From positions 62,001 through 126,000 of the forward strand of contig CAYZXL010000008.1 of assembly GCA_964482435.1 (NCBI GenBank): DNA of 64,000 nt, written 5' to 3'. Numbering within the stretch: position 1 is the first letter of the stretch; each line of letters opens with the position of its first letter. Shown here piece by piece: positions 27,452-35,878 of the stretch. The notes below the pieces were generated by a model. That model was not told the origin of the DNA. It ran no database searches and saw only the letters and a list, made by a program, of their open reading frames with translations. Position numbers and translations under genes: made by a program. This DNA is from CAYZXL01 sp964482435 (GTDB lineage Bacteria > Auribacterota > JABMQX01).

Positions 27452-27504
27452 GTCCCATTGTGGTGAACTGAACCTCACAACTGATTCGGTGGAGGGAGAC
27501 CAAA

Positions 27505-28539
27505 ATGCCTACCAGCGGATTCGTTTCCTTGTTCCGTGTTGTTTCCCGTCGGATTCCACGGGTGGCAAGCCAATCGCCTTGCCGCCCTGCTCATTATATT
27601 CTTCTTGCGGCAACGCTCGTCTGCATGGGCGTGGGAAGCGTGCTCTCCGAACAGCCCTCGAAACAAACACCTTCGTTGGTCCCTGCGGCCAACCAGCTTG
27701 TCGTTCAGCGTCGTGCGCGCGAGGCTATCACGATATTATTCGCAGGGAAAGAGATTGCCGTTCACCATTCCGGGGAAGCTCTCGACAAGAGCTACATCCA
27801 TCCCCTCTGGACGCCCGATGGACGCATCATCACTTATGATTCCCCCGCGGACCACGTTCATCACCGCGGCCTCTGCGTGGGATGGGCGGACGTTTCGGGC
27901 GTTGATTTCTGGGCGGAAGTCTGGGCGCCCAAGGGTCGCCGCGCGAGAATGGTCACCCGCAAACTGCTGTCCGATGTTCTCCCAACAGGTGGGGCGAGGA
28001 TCACCGAGCTAAGCGATTGGCAGCGGGAGGATGGAACGACCCTCGTGCGCGAGGCGCGAACCTGGGTCTTTTTGCCGCCGCGCGGAAACCTCCAGCTCGT
28101 GGACGTTGACATCGTCCTCACCGCCGTCGCCCCCGAAGTGGTTTTCGGCTCCGACCCCGGAAAACCGCGAGAATATCACGGACTAACTCTCAGAATGGGT
28201 CCGTTCGAGCAGCCGCGCTTCTTCAATTCAGAAGGGAATGTCGGAGATGAACAGTGCCACGGCAAGCCAGCTAAGTGGTGTGCCCTCTCCGGCATTCAGA
28301 ACGGGCAGCCTGTTACCGCCGCTCTCCTCGACCACCCAGCGAACGACTCCCACCCGACGAAATTCTTCGTCCTCGGCCGCGGGATGCAGTTCATCTCCAG
28401 TTCGCCCAACTTCAGCAAGCCAAAAGTCCTAAAGTCGGGCGAGAATTGGCGGTTGAGATACCGCGTCGTTGCAGCCGGGGCCCCGCCCGACGGCCAACAA
28501 TGGGACCTCCAGTCTCTATGGACAGAGTTCGCCCGGTAA
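27505..28539 (+). CDS. Secreted DUF6807 / PmoA-like protein
   Basis: A 344-residue exported protein. After a long basic N-terminus and hydrophobic core (about 30-48) comes a domain with the diagnostic block YIHPLWTPDGRIITYDSPADHVHHRGL (about 90-118), with its HHRG motif, as in the DUF6807 family (labelled PmoA-like in databases, though it is not methane monooxygenase). Family members are common in planctomycetes and Bacteroidetes among carbohydrate-degradation genes; their activity is not settled. GGAGGGAG precedes the ATG, and a promoter lies just upstream. It is a single-gene unit, converging on the amidohydrolase. Confidence 0.8.
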   Translation: MPTSGFVSLFRVVSRRIPRVASQSPCRPAHYILLAATLVCMGVGSVLSEQPSKQTPSLVPAANQLVVQRRAREAITILFAGKEIAVHHSGEALDKSYIHPLWTPDGRIITYDSPADHVHHRGLCVGWADVSGVDFWAEVWAPKGRRARMVTRKLLSDVLPTGGARITELSDWQREDGTTLVREARTWVFLPPRGNLQLVDVDIVLTAVAPEVVFGSDPGKPREYHGLTLRMGPFEQPRFFNSEGNVGDEQCHGKPAKWCALSGIQNGQPVTAALLDHPANDSHPTKFFVLGRGMQFISSSPNFSKPKVLKSGENWRLRYRVVAAGAPPDGQQWDLQSLWTEFAR

Positions 28540-28870
28540 CCAGAGAACGCGCCCCCTGGCTCTTCTGCACGCTGTTCCTGAGTGGGCCGTTGGGTCTCGG
28601 TTTATTGAGCGTTGTCGTGGCGATGGAGCATTCGCTCTGCGGATGATGTGCCCCTTTCGCCGCCTCGACGCGGTGGGAATTGACAGCGTCCCCCGTTCCC
28701 CAACAAATTCACATTGAGCCACCTCGTTGATTCAGGCGCGGGGAATTCGACTTCTCGCCGTCAGCGATGCGCGAAACATGAACCATCCGCGATGCAGGGA
28801 GAACGGATTTTCACTTATCTCACTCGGGACGGACAGTTGGTCAGACGAAGCTCGCCATATCAAGCTGGCG
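28540..28870. other. Gene-free interval between convergent genes
   Basis: 331 bp between two stop codons. I see no gene and no clear terminator hairpin with a T-run. Confidence 0.5.
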
Positions 28871-30013
28871 TCACTTCTTCTCCTCGCCGAGGAGCACCTT
28901 CGGGTCAACACCATAGAGCGCCTTCATGGCGTTTTTGTAATAGACCTTCTCCAAAACTTCCTTTGGCAGGTAGATTCCGTAAATCATCCAGAAGCCCTGG
29001 AGGTGGTGGCTTGCCGAGCAGTCGAAATACTCATCGTCCGTCTCGAGGAAGCGGTAGTTGATGCGATAGGCATCTCTGGACGGAGGGGTGTCAGTCCCGA
29101 AGGTTATTCTGTCCTGATATTTGATAAAGAACTGGCGAGCCGTGTAGGGTTGCCGACCAAGCTCGCTGATTCGCGCATCTATGTCCATGTAAAGATTCGG
29201 GTAAGCATCGAGCCATTTCCCGACGGTGGCGAGGTTCTCGGGGCTTTCTCCCATGTGGGCGGCGAGGAAGATTGTGTTTGGGTGCCGGGCAATGACGCGG
29301 TTGCGCTGCTCGAGAAGTTCGTCGTGGGAGGGATATTTATCGCCGTAGAAAAGCCAGTCGGGGTGAGCGTTCAGCTCGTGCCACCTCTCGTTAAACCGGT
29401 CGAGCGGCGTGAAGAAGGCAGCGGGGTCCGCGGTATGAATGATCACAGGCCTTTTGTACTTCGCGCACGTTTCCCATACGGGGTCGAGAATCGGGTCGTC
29501 TATTCGAAGAAGCGTCCCGTCCTTATGCTTGACCCACAGCCCTAAACTCTTGTGAAACTTCAACCCTTTCGCCCCCAGCTCGAACGCCTTCGCGAGATTC
29601 TTTGCCTCCCTCTCGCTCCACCCCTTCTCATCGAGTCCGTTCCAGTCAATCAAGGCGAAGGTCAGAAATCGCCCGGGGTGTGCGTTATCCCACCTGTCGA
29701 GGCTCTTCTTTATCTCGTCGGGGTTGCTTCCTCCGTCGAGGTTCACGACGACCCGCACCCCCGCCCCATCCATCTCCTGAATGCACCTGTTCACATCGCG
29801 GTAACCGCCGAGGTGATTGTGTGCATCAATCACCGGAAACGCGGGCTTCGTTACTTCGGTCACTTTCGTCACCAGCGTCGCCCGCGGCTGCCAGTCCTTC
29901 AACTTCAGCTCTCGAATATCCTCCTGCGCACCGAGCTGCCCGTTAGTGAAGACCGCGACGACAAAAGCGATTGCTCCAACAATCACCCGCCCGAACATGA
30001 TTTCGCATCTCAT
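28871..30013 (-). CDS. Exported amidohydrolase (Amidohydro_2 family)
   Basis: A 380-residue TIM-barrel metal hydrolase with a signal peptide (VIVGAIAFVVAVFTNGQLGAQ). Metal-binding features are VIDAHNHLGG (HxH), KGLKFHK, VIIHTAD, LAAHMGESPENL and FGTDTPP (catalytic Asp). This set matches the amidohydrolase-2 group, which includes hydrolases and decarboxylases such as those of the 2-amino-3-carboxymuconate semialdehyde decarboxylase type; an exported member probably hydrolyses a small cyclic ester or amide. The start at 30013 follows GGGAG; longer starts would put an unusual tail before the signal peptide. It is transcribed away from the PLP lyase from its own promoter. Confidence 0.8.
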   Translation of the reverse strand: MRCEIMFGRVIVGAIAFVVAVFTNGQLGAQEDIRELKLKDWQPRATLVTKVTEVTKPAFPVIDAHNHLGGYRDVNRCIQEMDGAGVRVVVNLDGGSNPDEIKKSLDRWDNAHPGRFLTFALIDWNGLDEKGWSEREAKNLAKAFELGAKGLKFHKSLGLWVKHKDGTLLRIDDPILDPVWETCAKYKRPVIIHTADPAAFFTPLDRFNERWHELNAHPDWLFYGDKYPSHDELLEQRNRVIARHPNTIFLAAHMGESPENLATVGKWLDAYPNLYMDIDARISELGRQPYTARQFFIKYQDRITFGTDTPPSRDAYRINYRFLETDDEYFDCSASHHLQGFWMIYGIYLPKEVLEKVYYKNAMKALYGVDPKVLLGEEKK

Positions 30014-30404
30014 ACTTTGTCTCCCTTCTGTCCTTCTTTGCCCACCGACAGGGCGTACTGCCATTTGGTTCCTCAATCGAGCAATTGCCACCTGATCGGA
30101 GACGATTCTGTGTAATGCCGTTTCTTGTCATTCTATCGTTAACCTTCCTGTCTTGACAAGTTCTGTGCCCGAGCGTGAGTTTCCCCCTGCGTTCGCGTCC
30201 CGTAACCGCCCGATCTTGGAGGAAGAAAGCAGAAAGAAACCTGCCTTCTGGGATGTGTCACGAGGGGTTCGAGTGTTGCCGCGTGCATCTGCGTTCATCC
30301 GCGGTTCACTCCTTCCACCCCAGCCGAGGCGGTCTCTCGCCCGAGACTAAGGCATTACCGCGTCCCACGGTTTTTCATCGAATATTCTGGCGCGTTTGGC
30401 TACA
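30014..30404. other. Divergent intergenic region
   Basis: 391 bp between divergent genes. Apart from the minus-strand promoter at 30130-30159 I see no gene or repeat; no clear promoter or ribosome site is seen for the plus-strand lyase. Confidence 0.5.
30130..30159 (-). promoter_or_regulatory. Sigma70-type promoter of the amidohydrolase gene
   Basis: On the minus strand: TTGTCA (30154-30159), 18 nt, TAGAAT (30130-30135), about 117 nt before the ATG at 30013. Confidence 0.5.
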
Positions 30405-31403
30405 ATGTCGTCGGGAGGGTCAAACCGCGTGCCTGAACTGCCCGTCACCTTTGACGACATTGTCGCCGCAAGGGAGAGCATTGCGCGTTATCTCCCGCGA
30501 ACTCCTCTGTACGAATATCGAGGGCTGTCAAAGCTTCTCGGTTTCTCTTTTTATCTCAAGCATGAGAACCACCAACCCGTCGGAGCGTTCAAGGTCCGGG
30601 GCGGCGTGAACCTCGTTTCGCAACTGACAGAAGAGGAGCGGTCTCGCGGCGTCATCTGTGCCACGCGGGGGAATCACGGCTTATCCGTTGCCTACGCGGC
30701 AAGGCTTTTTGGCGTGCACGCGGTCATCGTCGTGCCGGAGCGAAATAACCCCGAAAAGAACGCCGCCATGAAAGACCTCGGCGCGGAGATCGTCGTCCAC
30801 GGAAGAGACTTCGACGAGGCGGTCGTCAAGGCGGAGGAGTTGAAAAACCAGCACGGTTATCGGTACATTCATAGCGCCAATGAGCCGATGCTCATCGCGG
30901 GTGTAGGGAGCTACGCTCTGGAGATTTTTGAGGCGCTGTCGCCGATTGACACTATCATCGTCCCCATCGGTTTGGGCAGCGGCATCAGCGGCGTTTCCAT
31001 CGTCGCAAAAAGGCTCACTCCCTCGACCCGCATCATCGGCGTCCAGGCGGAAAAGGCACCGGCCGTCTTTCTTTCGTGGCGGAACAGGAAGGTCGTTACC
31101 ACGGAATCCGCCAACACCATCGCCGACGGGTTGGCGACGCGAGTCCCTGCGGCAACGACCCTGGAAGTCATACAGAAGTACGTTGACGACATCGTGTTGC
31201 TTACCGAGCAACAGATTATTGATGGCGTCGGATTGCTTTTGCGAGAGACTCACAACCTCGCCGAAGGCGCAGGCGCCGCTTCGACCGCAGCGGCACTCAA
31301 GCTCCGAGATGAACTGCAAGGCAAGCGCGTCGTCGGCGTCCTGTCCGGCGGCAACATAGACCGTGCGACGTTGAGGACCGTTCTCGAACAATCGCGCTTT
31401 TGA
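30405..31403 (+). CDS. PLP-dependent threonine dehydratase-like ammonia-lyase
   Basis: A 332-residue fold-type II PLP enzyme. The PLP lysine lies in HQPVGAFKVRGG (about residue 60), the substrate loop is ATRGNHGLSVAYAA, and the phosphate cup is GLGSGISG, where many relatives have GGGGL. It lacks the C-terminal ACT-like regulatory domain of biosynthetic threonine deaminase, so it is of the catabolic type: threonine/serine dehydratase, 3-hydroxyaspartate ammonia-lyase or serine racemase. The exact substrate cannot be told. It is followed by the corrinoid and methyltransferase genes on the same strand (98 nt gap). The ATG at 30405 is preferred to TTG at 30396, but neither has a good ribosome site. 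Confidence 0.82.
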   Translation: MSSGGSNRVPELPVTFDDIVAARESIARYLPRTPLYEYRGLSKLLGFSFYLKHENHQPVGAFKVRGGVNLVSQLTEEERSRGVICATRGNHGLSVAYAARLFGVHAVIVVPERNNPEKNAAMKDLGAEIVVHGRDFDEAVVKAEELKNQHGYRYIHSANEPMLIAGVGSYALEIFEALSPIDTIIVPIGLGSGISGVSIVAKRLTPSTRIIGVQAEKAPAVFLSWRNRKVVTTESANTIADGLATRVPAATTLEVIQKYVDDIVLLTEQQIIDGVGLLLRETHNLAEGAGAASTAAALKLRDELQGKRVVGVLSGGNIDRATLRTVLEQSRF

Positions 31404-31501
31404 TGCGGGAGTCGGCTATGTTCGGCTCTTGCATCCTTTGCACGGAGCAGCTCTGGTTTCCTCGAGGAGTACGTTCACCTTTCAAAAAGGAGAATAGCAA
31501 T

Positions 31502-32161
31502 ATGGAAAAAGGAGAAATTCTGCGGGCCCTGGCGGACGCCGTGCAGAAGCTCGACGTCGCCGCCGGAGAAAGACTGGCCAAAGAGGCCCTGCACGCCGGC
31601 ATTCCGCCTTATGAGATCATCGCGGACGGGCTTTCGAAAGGGATGCAGGTCATCGGCGAGAAATTCAAATGCGCCGAAGTCTATCTCCCGGAAGTCCTGG
31701 TAGCATGCGATGTTTACTACGCAGGGCTTGAAGTTGTTCGCCCGCACATCAAGCCAAGCGACAGAGACCGCTTCGAGGCAACAATGGTCATCGGCACAAT
31801 CCACGGGGACGTTCACACCGTCGGAAAAGATGTCGCTATCCCGGTCTTTGAAGCGGCAGGCTTCCACGTGATTGACCTCGGCGCGCCTGTTCCCGACGAG
31901 AGGTTCATCGAGGCGATCAAGGCGCACCGCCCGCAGCTCGTCGGTCTGGGCACGTACATGACTTCCACTTTCATGCACACGAAGGAAACTGTCAGAAAAA
32001 TCGCCGAAGCCGGTTTGAGAGATAAAGTCAAGATTATCTGCGGCGGACCGTCCGTCAGCCCGGAGGCGGCCCGGAGGCTTGGCGCCGACGACGCCAGCGA
32101 TAATGCCTGGGAGGCCGTCGAGAAAATGAGGAAGCTCGTAGCGGAACTTGCGGAAGCCTGA
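31502..32161 (+). CDS. Corrinoid (B12-binding) methyl carrier protein
   Basis: A 219-residue protein of the MtbC/MttC/MtaC type. Residues about 1-85 are the helical B12-2 cap (YEIIADGLSKGMQVIGEKF, EVYLPEVLVACDVYYAGLEVV). The B12-binding Rossmann domain follows, with the cofactor-ligating motif DVHTVG (His about 105) and the GTYMTS and GGPSVS loops. It would carry a methyl group on cobalt between a substrate methyltransferase and an acceptor. AAAGGAG precedes the ATG. The UroD-type methyltransferase gene lies 82 nt downstream, a standard pairing. No cobalamin riboswitch fits in the 98-nt gap upstream. Confidence 0.9.
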   Translation: MEKGEILRALADAVQKLDVAAGERLAKEALHAGIPPYEIIADGLSKGMQVIGEKFKCAEVYLPEVLVACDVYYAGLEVVRPHIKPSDRDRFEATMVIGTIHGDVHTVGKDVAIPVFEAAGFHVIDLGAPVPDERFIEAIKAHRPQLVGLGTYMTSTFMHTKETVRKIAEAGLRDKVKIICGGPSVSPEAARRLGADDASDNAWEAVEKMRKLVAELAEA

Positions 32162-32243
32162 GAAGCCATGCTCGATGGAACAAACTGTTTGCGACAACCA
32201 TTCTCGCCCGCAAGGGCGATGACCGAAAGATGGAGGACAAGCG

Positions 32244-33416
32244 ATGAGCGAACTTGTTGATAAGTGGGTCAAGAGGCTCAAGGGGAAGCTCGCACCGATT
32301 GGCAAAATGACGCACTGGGAACGAATGGAAGCAGCTTTTCATCTCAAGCAATCAGACATCGTTCCCGTGGCGCCGGAGCTGGACTACTGGCAGGTCACCT
32401 ACGCGGGGTACACCCATCCCGAGGTTTACCTCGACGCCGAAAAAGCCACCGACGCCGTAATCAAGACGTGGGCTGACCTTCGCACCGATGCTCTATGGAT
32501 GTACCTCGACATCGGCCACCAGCTCGAAAACTTCATCCCAAAAGAGAAGCGAGCCGAGAAGTTTATCCTCAGGGGCGATAAGGACTACGTCTTATTCAAG
32601 CCCATCGCCGACACTCTCGACGAGGCAATAGAGCTCTACGAGACGAAAGCCTACGAGAGGTATCTCAGCGACTCGCGCGCGGTCACGCATTACACGCCGC
32701 ACATGCTCCAGTTGCTGGAATTTCAGGAGAAGATGGACCGGGTTGTCCCGGTCATCGTCGGCGCGGCGACGCCCACGAACTATGCCGAGACAATCGTCGA
32801 GGTCCAGAAATTCGTCAAGTGGCTCATCACCGAGCCGAAGAAAATTCGCCACTACCTCGACCTCTGCCTCGGCGAAAGGCTCGCCGCTCTCGACTTTTAC
32901 AGGGAGTTCGCCTACAAGAACGGATGCAAGTTCTTCTGCGGCTTTGGCGGGGCAAGAACCTGGGGACCGAAGCAGCTGAGGGAATTCGGCGACGTGGACG
33001 AGAAGTTCATCAAGAAAGCAAGAACCATCTTCCCCAACGTCATGTGGCACATCTGCGGGCACAATCTCCCCGAAGCAATGCAGTGGCTCGCGAACCTCGA
33101 CGCCGTGGACGCCGTCCAGTACGACATGCCCTATTACAGTCAGAGCCTCACCTGGCCGGAGTGGTTTGAGTCCATCGCTAAACTCTTCGCCGGGAAAAAG
33201 TGCGCGATGAATGCCCCCACAACCCAACTCGCCTGCAACGGCACCCCGGAAGAGGTCGAGCAGATGGTCAAGGACTTCATCAAGTACACGACGCCCTACA
33301 CGACAGCCGTCGTCATGCCCGGCTGCGAAATTGACGCCTTCGCCCCCGTCGAGAACGTCAGAACCATCATCGCCGCCACGCGTAAGTATGGGAAGTATCC
33401 GATTCGGATTGACTGA
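32244..33416 (+). CDS. Uroporphyrinogen decarboxylase-family (MtaA/CmuA-like) methyltransferase
   Basis: A 390-residue TIM-barrel protein of the UroD superfamily. The blocks WERMEAAFHLKQSDIVPVAPE at the N-terminus and WHICGHN and VMPGCEIDAFAPVENVR at the C-terminus place it with the corrinoid-dependent methyltransferases, where the His and Cys residues bind zinc and activate a thiol, not with true heme-pathway HemE. It would move a methyl group between the adjacent corrinoid protein and coenzyme M, tetrahydrofolate or another acceptor, or demethylate a substrate. GGAGG precedes the ATG. No MtaB/MttB-type partner or reductive activator is in the window. Confidence 0.85.
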   Translation: MSELVDKWVKRLKGKLAPIGKMTHWERMEAAFHLKQSDIVPVAPELDYWQVTYAGYTHPEVYLDAEKATDAVIKTWADLRTDALWMYLDIGHQLENFIPKEKRAEKFILRGDKDYVLFKPIADTLDEAIELYETKAYERYLSDSRAVTHYTPHMLQLLEFQEKMDRVVPVIVGAATPTNYAETIVEVQKFVKWLITEPKKIRHYLDLCLGERLAALDFYREFAYKNGCKFFCGFGGARTWGPKQLREFGDVDEKFIKKARTIFPNVMWHICGHNLPEAMQWLANLDAVDAVQYDMPYYSQSLTWPEWFESIAKLFAGKKCAMNAPTTQLACNGTPEEVEQMVKDFIKYTTPYTTAVVMPGCEIDAFAPVENVRTIIAATRKYGKYPIRID

Positions 33417-33451
33417 CGTGGCTGTGTTCGGGAGCTCGGTGGAAGCCGGTG

Positions 33452-33775
33452 CTATTGCGCGAACATCTCCTGAAGAACCGCGAGCACCTCCGACGCCGTT
33501 GTCCGACTTATTCTCCCCAGTTTCTTTACCAGACGCGCTGAATCAACAGCCCGAATCTGGTCGAGAACAATCTGTCCCGACTTGCCTTTGAATCTGCATG
33601 GCACTCTCGTCGGATAACCCCGCCCCTTCGTCGTCATTGGCGCCACGATGACGGCACGGATATGGTGATTCATTTCGTCGGGAGAAACGACCAAGCACGG
33701 GCGGGTCTTTTTGATCTCCCGGCCGACCGTCGGGTCCAGATTCACGAGATAAACCTCAAAACGGTTTATCACCAT
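33452..33775 (-). CDS. mazF: MazF/PemK-family toxin (endoribonuclease)
   Basis: A 107-residue MazF-fold protein: FEVYLVNLDPTVGREIKKTRPCLVVS, VIVAPMT and GQIVLDQIRAVDSARLVKKLG are the family blocks. MazF toxins cut mRNA at short sequences when the antitoxin is lost. The start ATG at 33775 overlaps the mazE stop by 7 nt (a GTG at 33781 is also possible), showing tight translational coupling. The pair faces the UroD gene tail to tail, with 35 nt between the stops. Confidence 0.9.
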   Translation of the reverse strand: MVINRFEVYLVNLDPTVGREIKKTRPCLVVSPDEMNHHIRAVIVAPMTTKGRGYPTRVPCRFKGKSGQIVLDQIRAVDSARLVKKLGRISRTTASEVLAVLQEMFAQ

Positions 33776-34023
33776 TCCCACTCAGCCCCTTCCCACGACG
33801 TCGGAACCTGTACATCCCCATCGAGCAGGGCATCGTCGCCCGCGTCTGCCATCTTCCGAAAGGCTGCGTTCCACCCCGCGCGAGGACAGGCTGCTGGCCC
33901 GATGATTAGACGGTTCCCCTCGACTTGAATCTCAACTTCCTCGCCAAGTCCCGTTTGCTCAATAAGAAGCTTCGGGATTCGGATTCCCTTTGAGTTGCCG
34001 ATTTTTACGATTCTCGACTTCAT
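33769..34023 (-). CDS. mazE: MazE-family (AbrB-fold) antitoxin
   Basis: An 84-residue antitoxin. Residues 1-45 form the swapped-hairpin AbrB/MazE DNA-binding domain (MKSRIVKIGNSKGIRIPKLLIEQTGL). The acidic, Trp-rich C-terminus (about 60-84, ending GAEWEW) should wrap the toxin. AGGAG precedes the ATG at 34023. Its promoter contains a palindrome over the -10 box, the expected site for self-repression by the MazE-MazF complex. Confidence 0.9.
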   Translation of the reverse strand: MKSRIVKIGNSKGIRIPKLLIEQTGLGEEVEIQVEGNRLIIGPAACPRAGWNAAFRKMADAGDDALLDGDVQVPTSWEGAEWEW

Positions 34024-34041
34024 GGTGAACGCGCTCCTCTC

Positions 34042-34079
34042 GTGATTACAATGTAACCACATTCAAGGCGCACTGTCAA
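34042..34079 (-). promoter_or_regulatory. mazEF promoter with overlapping palindromic operator
   Basis: On the minus strand: TTGACA (34074-34079), 17 nt, TTACAT (34051-34056). The -10 is inside a 19-bp palindrome, GTGATTACAATGTAACCAC (34042-34060), whose only mismatch is one pair. The leader would be only about 20 nt. Confidence 0.75.
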
Positions 34080-34180
34080 TTCCTTTTTCGACCGCTCACG
34101 GTTACCCCAGATCACCCCGTGCACAGCGGGAAAGCGGCGATGTCCGCAGCGGACCCGGCTTGGGCCTGCTGTGCTTCTTC

Positions 34181-35674
34181 TCACACGCGCTCCCAGATGG
34201 GCGGGATGCGGTCTTTGCCGCGTGGGCCGAGGACGATGGGCTTGATGCCGGAGATTTCGCAAGCGTTGACGAGCGATCTAACTCGATCGCCCGGGACGCC
34301 CTGGACGTGGTTCGCCGGGAAGACGGTCAAAAATTCGTCAAACGAGCAATCGAGCCTCGCATAGACGTGCGGCCACGTCGGGTTCGTCAGGTTCTTGAGC
34401 CTCTTTCGTTCCGCGGCTGGCAACTTTGCGCTCTCTCCGTGGACGATGACCATGAACGGCTTCTCGTCCCAGAGTCCGAGCCGCGCGAAAGTCATCTCAC
34501 CCGGTTTTGCATCGAACTCGACGGATGCCCCGCCCGCCTTGAAATAAAACTCCAGAGCCGGATGGAACGTCACGGTCTTGAAATTCTCTTCGGGGTTCAT
34601 GCTTTGCGCCGCGTAGTAACTCGCGTGGTTGCCCGAATTGCACCAGTCCCACAGGTCGAGGTCGGGGTGGTAAAGCCTCACGTCCATGAACAGAGTTGGC
34701 AGCCCGCCGGTGATGTATTTCATCAACTGCATCGTTAACGCAGCGTCCGCGTCCGCTTCGGTCGCGCAGACGACCGACTCCTTCGGTCCCCGCCAATCGT
34801 AGGGGTCGTTCATCAGCATCTCCGGCACATCGCCGAGGCAAACGTGCTCCGTCAACTCCCTTTGCCCCTTCAGCCCGCAGAAATCGAATCCCTTCTCCTC
34901 GTTGACCGCGCACATCGCCAAGTAAAGCCTGATTTGCGTCTTGAGCGTCTCCGGCGTGAGCACTTTCCCGTCGTATTTCAACCGCTTCCCGAGGAGCTTC
35001 TCGAACCATTTAAGTCCCGTTGCGACTTCCTTCTCATCCACCTTCCCCATCTCTTTTACGAGCCAGAGCTGGTCAATCTGCTGCGTCGTTGTGCCGAGGG
35101 CTTTAATCGTCGTCGTGAGATGAAAATGGCCCGTCTCCATCCCCATGGAGTGCCCGCCGTAAAGACCATAAACCTCGTTCTTCATCGTCGTGACAGCCTG
35201 AGCCGCGCGAATCCAGTCGAAAACCTTCGCCAGCGTCCCCGGATCATCCATCTCTCCGACGATTCTGTGCGTCCGAAAGCCCGCTTGACGCAATGCGCCA
35301 TCCGTCGCCAGAAGCCCGACGTTTCCCGGATACTGCCCGTTGTTGTTCGAGAGGCTCAGGATAGGCAAATCCCTTCCGATGCTGTTCACGAACGGCCACG
35401 CTAAGAACGGAAAATTCCACACGTTGTAGCACATGATAATCTGCTTGCAATTGGCTCGGCTGAGTTCTTCTCCGACTCTCTGTGCGACTCGAGGGCTTGT
35501 GATAATCTCCGACCCGACCACCACGTCCGGCGCCGTCCCGTCCACGTTCACGATGTTTTTACGAATAATCTCCGCCCACTTCTGCACCACCCGCATATTC
35601 TCCGGATTGTTCTGAGTATAAACGTGCTCCCTCTCGTCGTTGAGCATCGCAAGACCTATCGCAGTTGACCTCAT
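34181..35674 (-). CDS. L-fucose/L-arabinose isomerase-family protein
   Basis: A 497-residue protein of the FucI/AraA superfamily. The C-terminal half carries the expected metal-site pattern: a Glu in CATEADADAALT, an Asp in LFMDVR and a His in FPANHVQGV, matching the Glu, Asp and His of FucI. The N-terminal half has the alternating alpha/beta pattern of the substrate-binding domain. It probably interconverts an aldose and ketose; it is shorter than FucI (about 590) and the substrate is unknown. GGAGAG precedes the ATG at 35674, and a clear promoter lies 75 nt further up. Confidence 0.8.
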   Translation of the reverse strand: MRSTAIGLAMLNDEREHVYTQNNPENMRVVQKWAEIIRKNIVNVDGTAPDVVVGSEIITSPRVAQRVGEELSRANCKQIIMCYNVWNFPFLAWPFVNSIGRDLPILSLSNNNGQYPGNVGLLATDGALRQAGFRTHRIVGEMDDPGTLAKVFDWIRAAQAVTTMKNEVYGLYGGHSMGMETGHFHLTTTIKALGTTTQQIDQLWLVKEMGKVDEKEVATGLKWFEKLLGKRLKYDGKVLTPETLKTQIRLYLAMCAVNEEKGFDFCGLKGQRELTEHVCLGDVPEMLMNDPYDWRGPKESVVCATEADADAALTMQLMKYITGGLPTLFMDVRLYHPDLDLWDWCNSGNHASYYAAQSMNPEENFKTVTFHPALEFYFKAGGASVEFDAKPGEMTFARLGLWDEKPFMVIVHGESAKLPAAERKRLKNLTNPTWPHVYARLDCSFDEFLTVFPANHVQGVPGDRVRSLVNACEISGIKPIVLGPRGKDRIPPIWERV

Positions 35675-35748
35675 CTCCACTCTCCTTTCCAAGAAAAAAT
35701 CATCATTAAATCAGTCAAGGACTCTGGTGGGCTGGTTATGCTTTCCCG

Positions 35749-35777
35749 ACAGTAGCTCACGCAGGGGGCAGTGTCAA
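35749..35777 (-). promoter_or_regulatory. Sigma70-type promoter of the fucose-isomerase-like gene
   Basis: On the minus strand: TTGACA (35772-35777), 17 nt, TACTGT (35749-35754). Transcription would begin near 35742, about 68 nt before the ATG. Confidence 0.6.
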
Positions 35778-35878
35778 GGTCGTTTGCGGCGGTCGCGTTG
35801 CGGCGCTTTTCCTATTGCCTGACGGCGCCATCCGTGCTTTATTAGAGGAAGAAGCACGGACATGGAGGAGGAGAAAAG

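Noticed and set aside
31404..31501. A cobalamin riboswitch before the corrinoid gene
   Set aside because: The gap is only 98 nt, and no B12-box-like sequence or long leader is seen.
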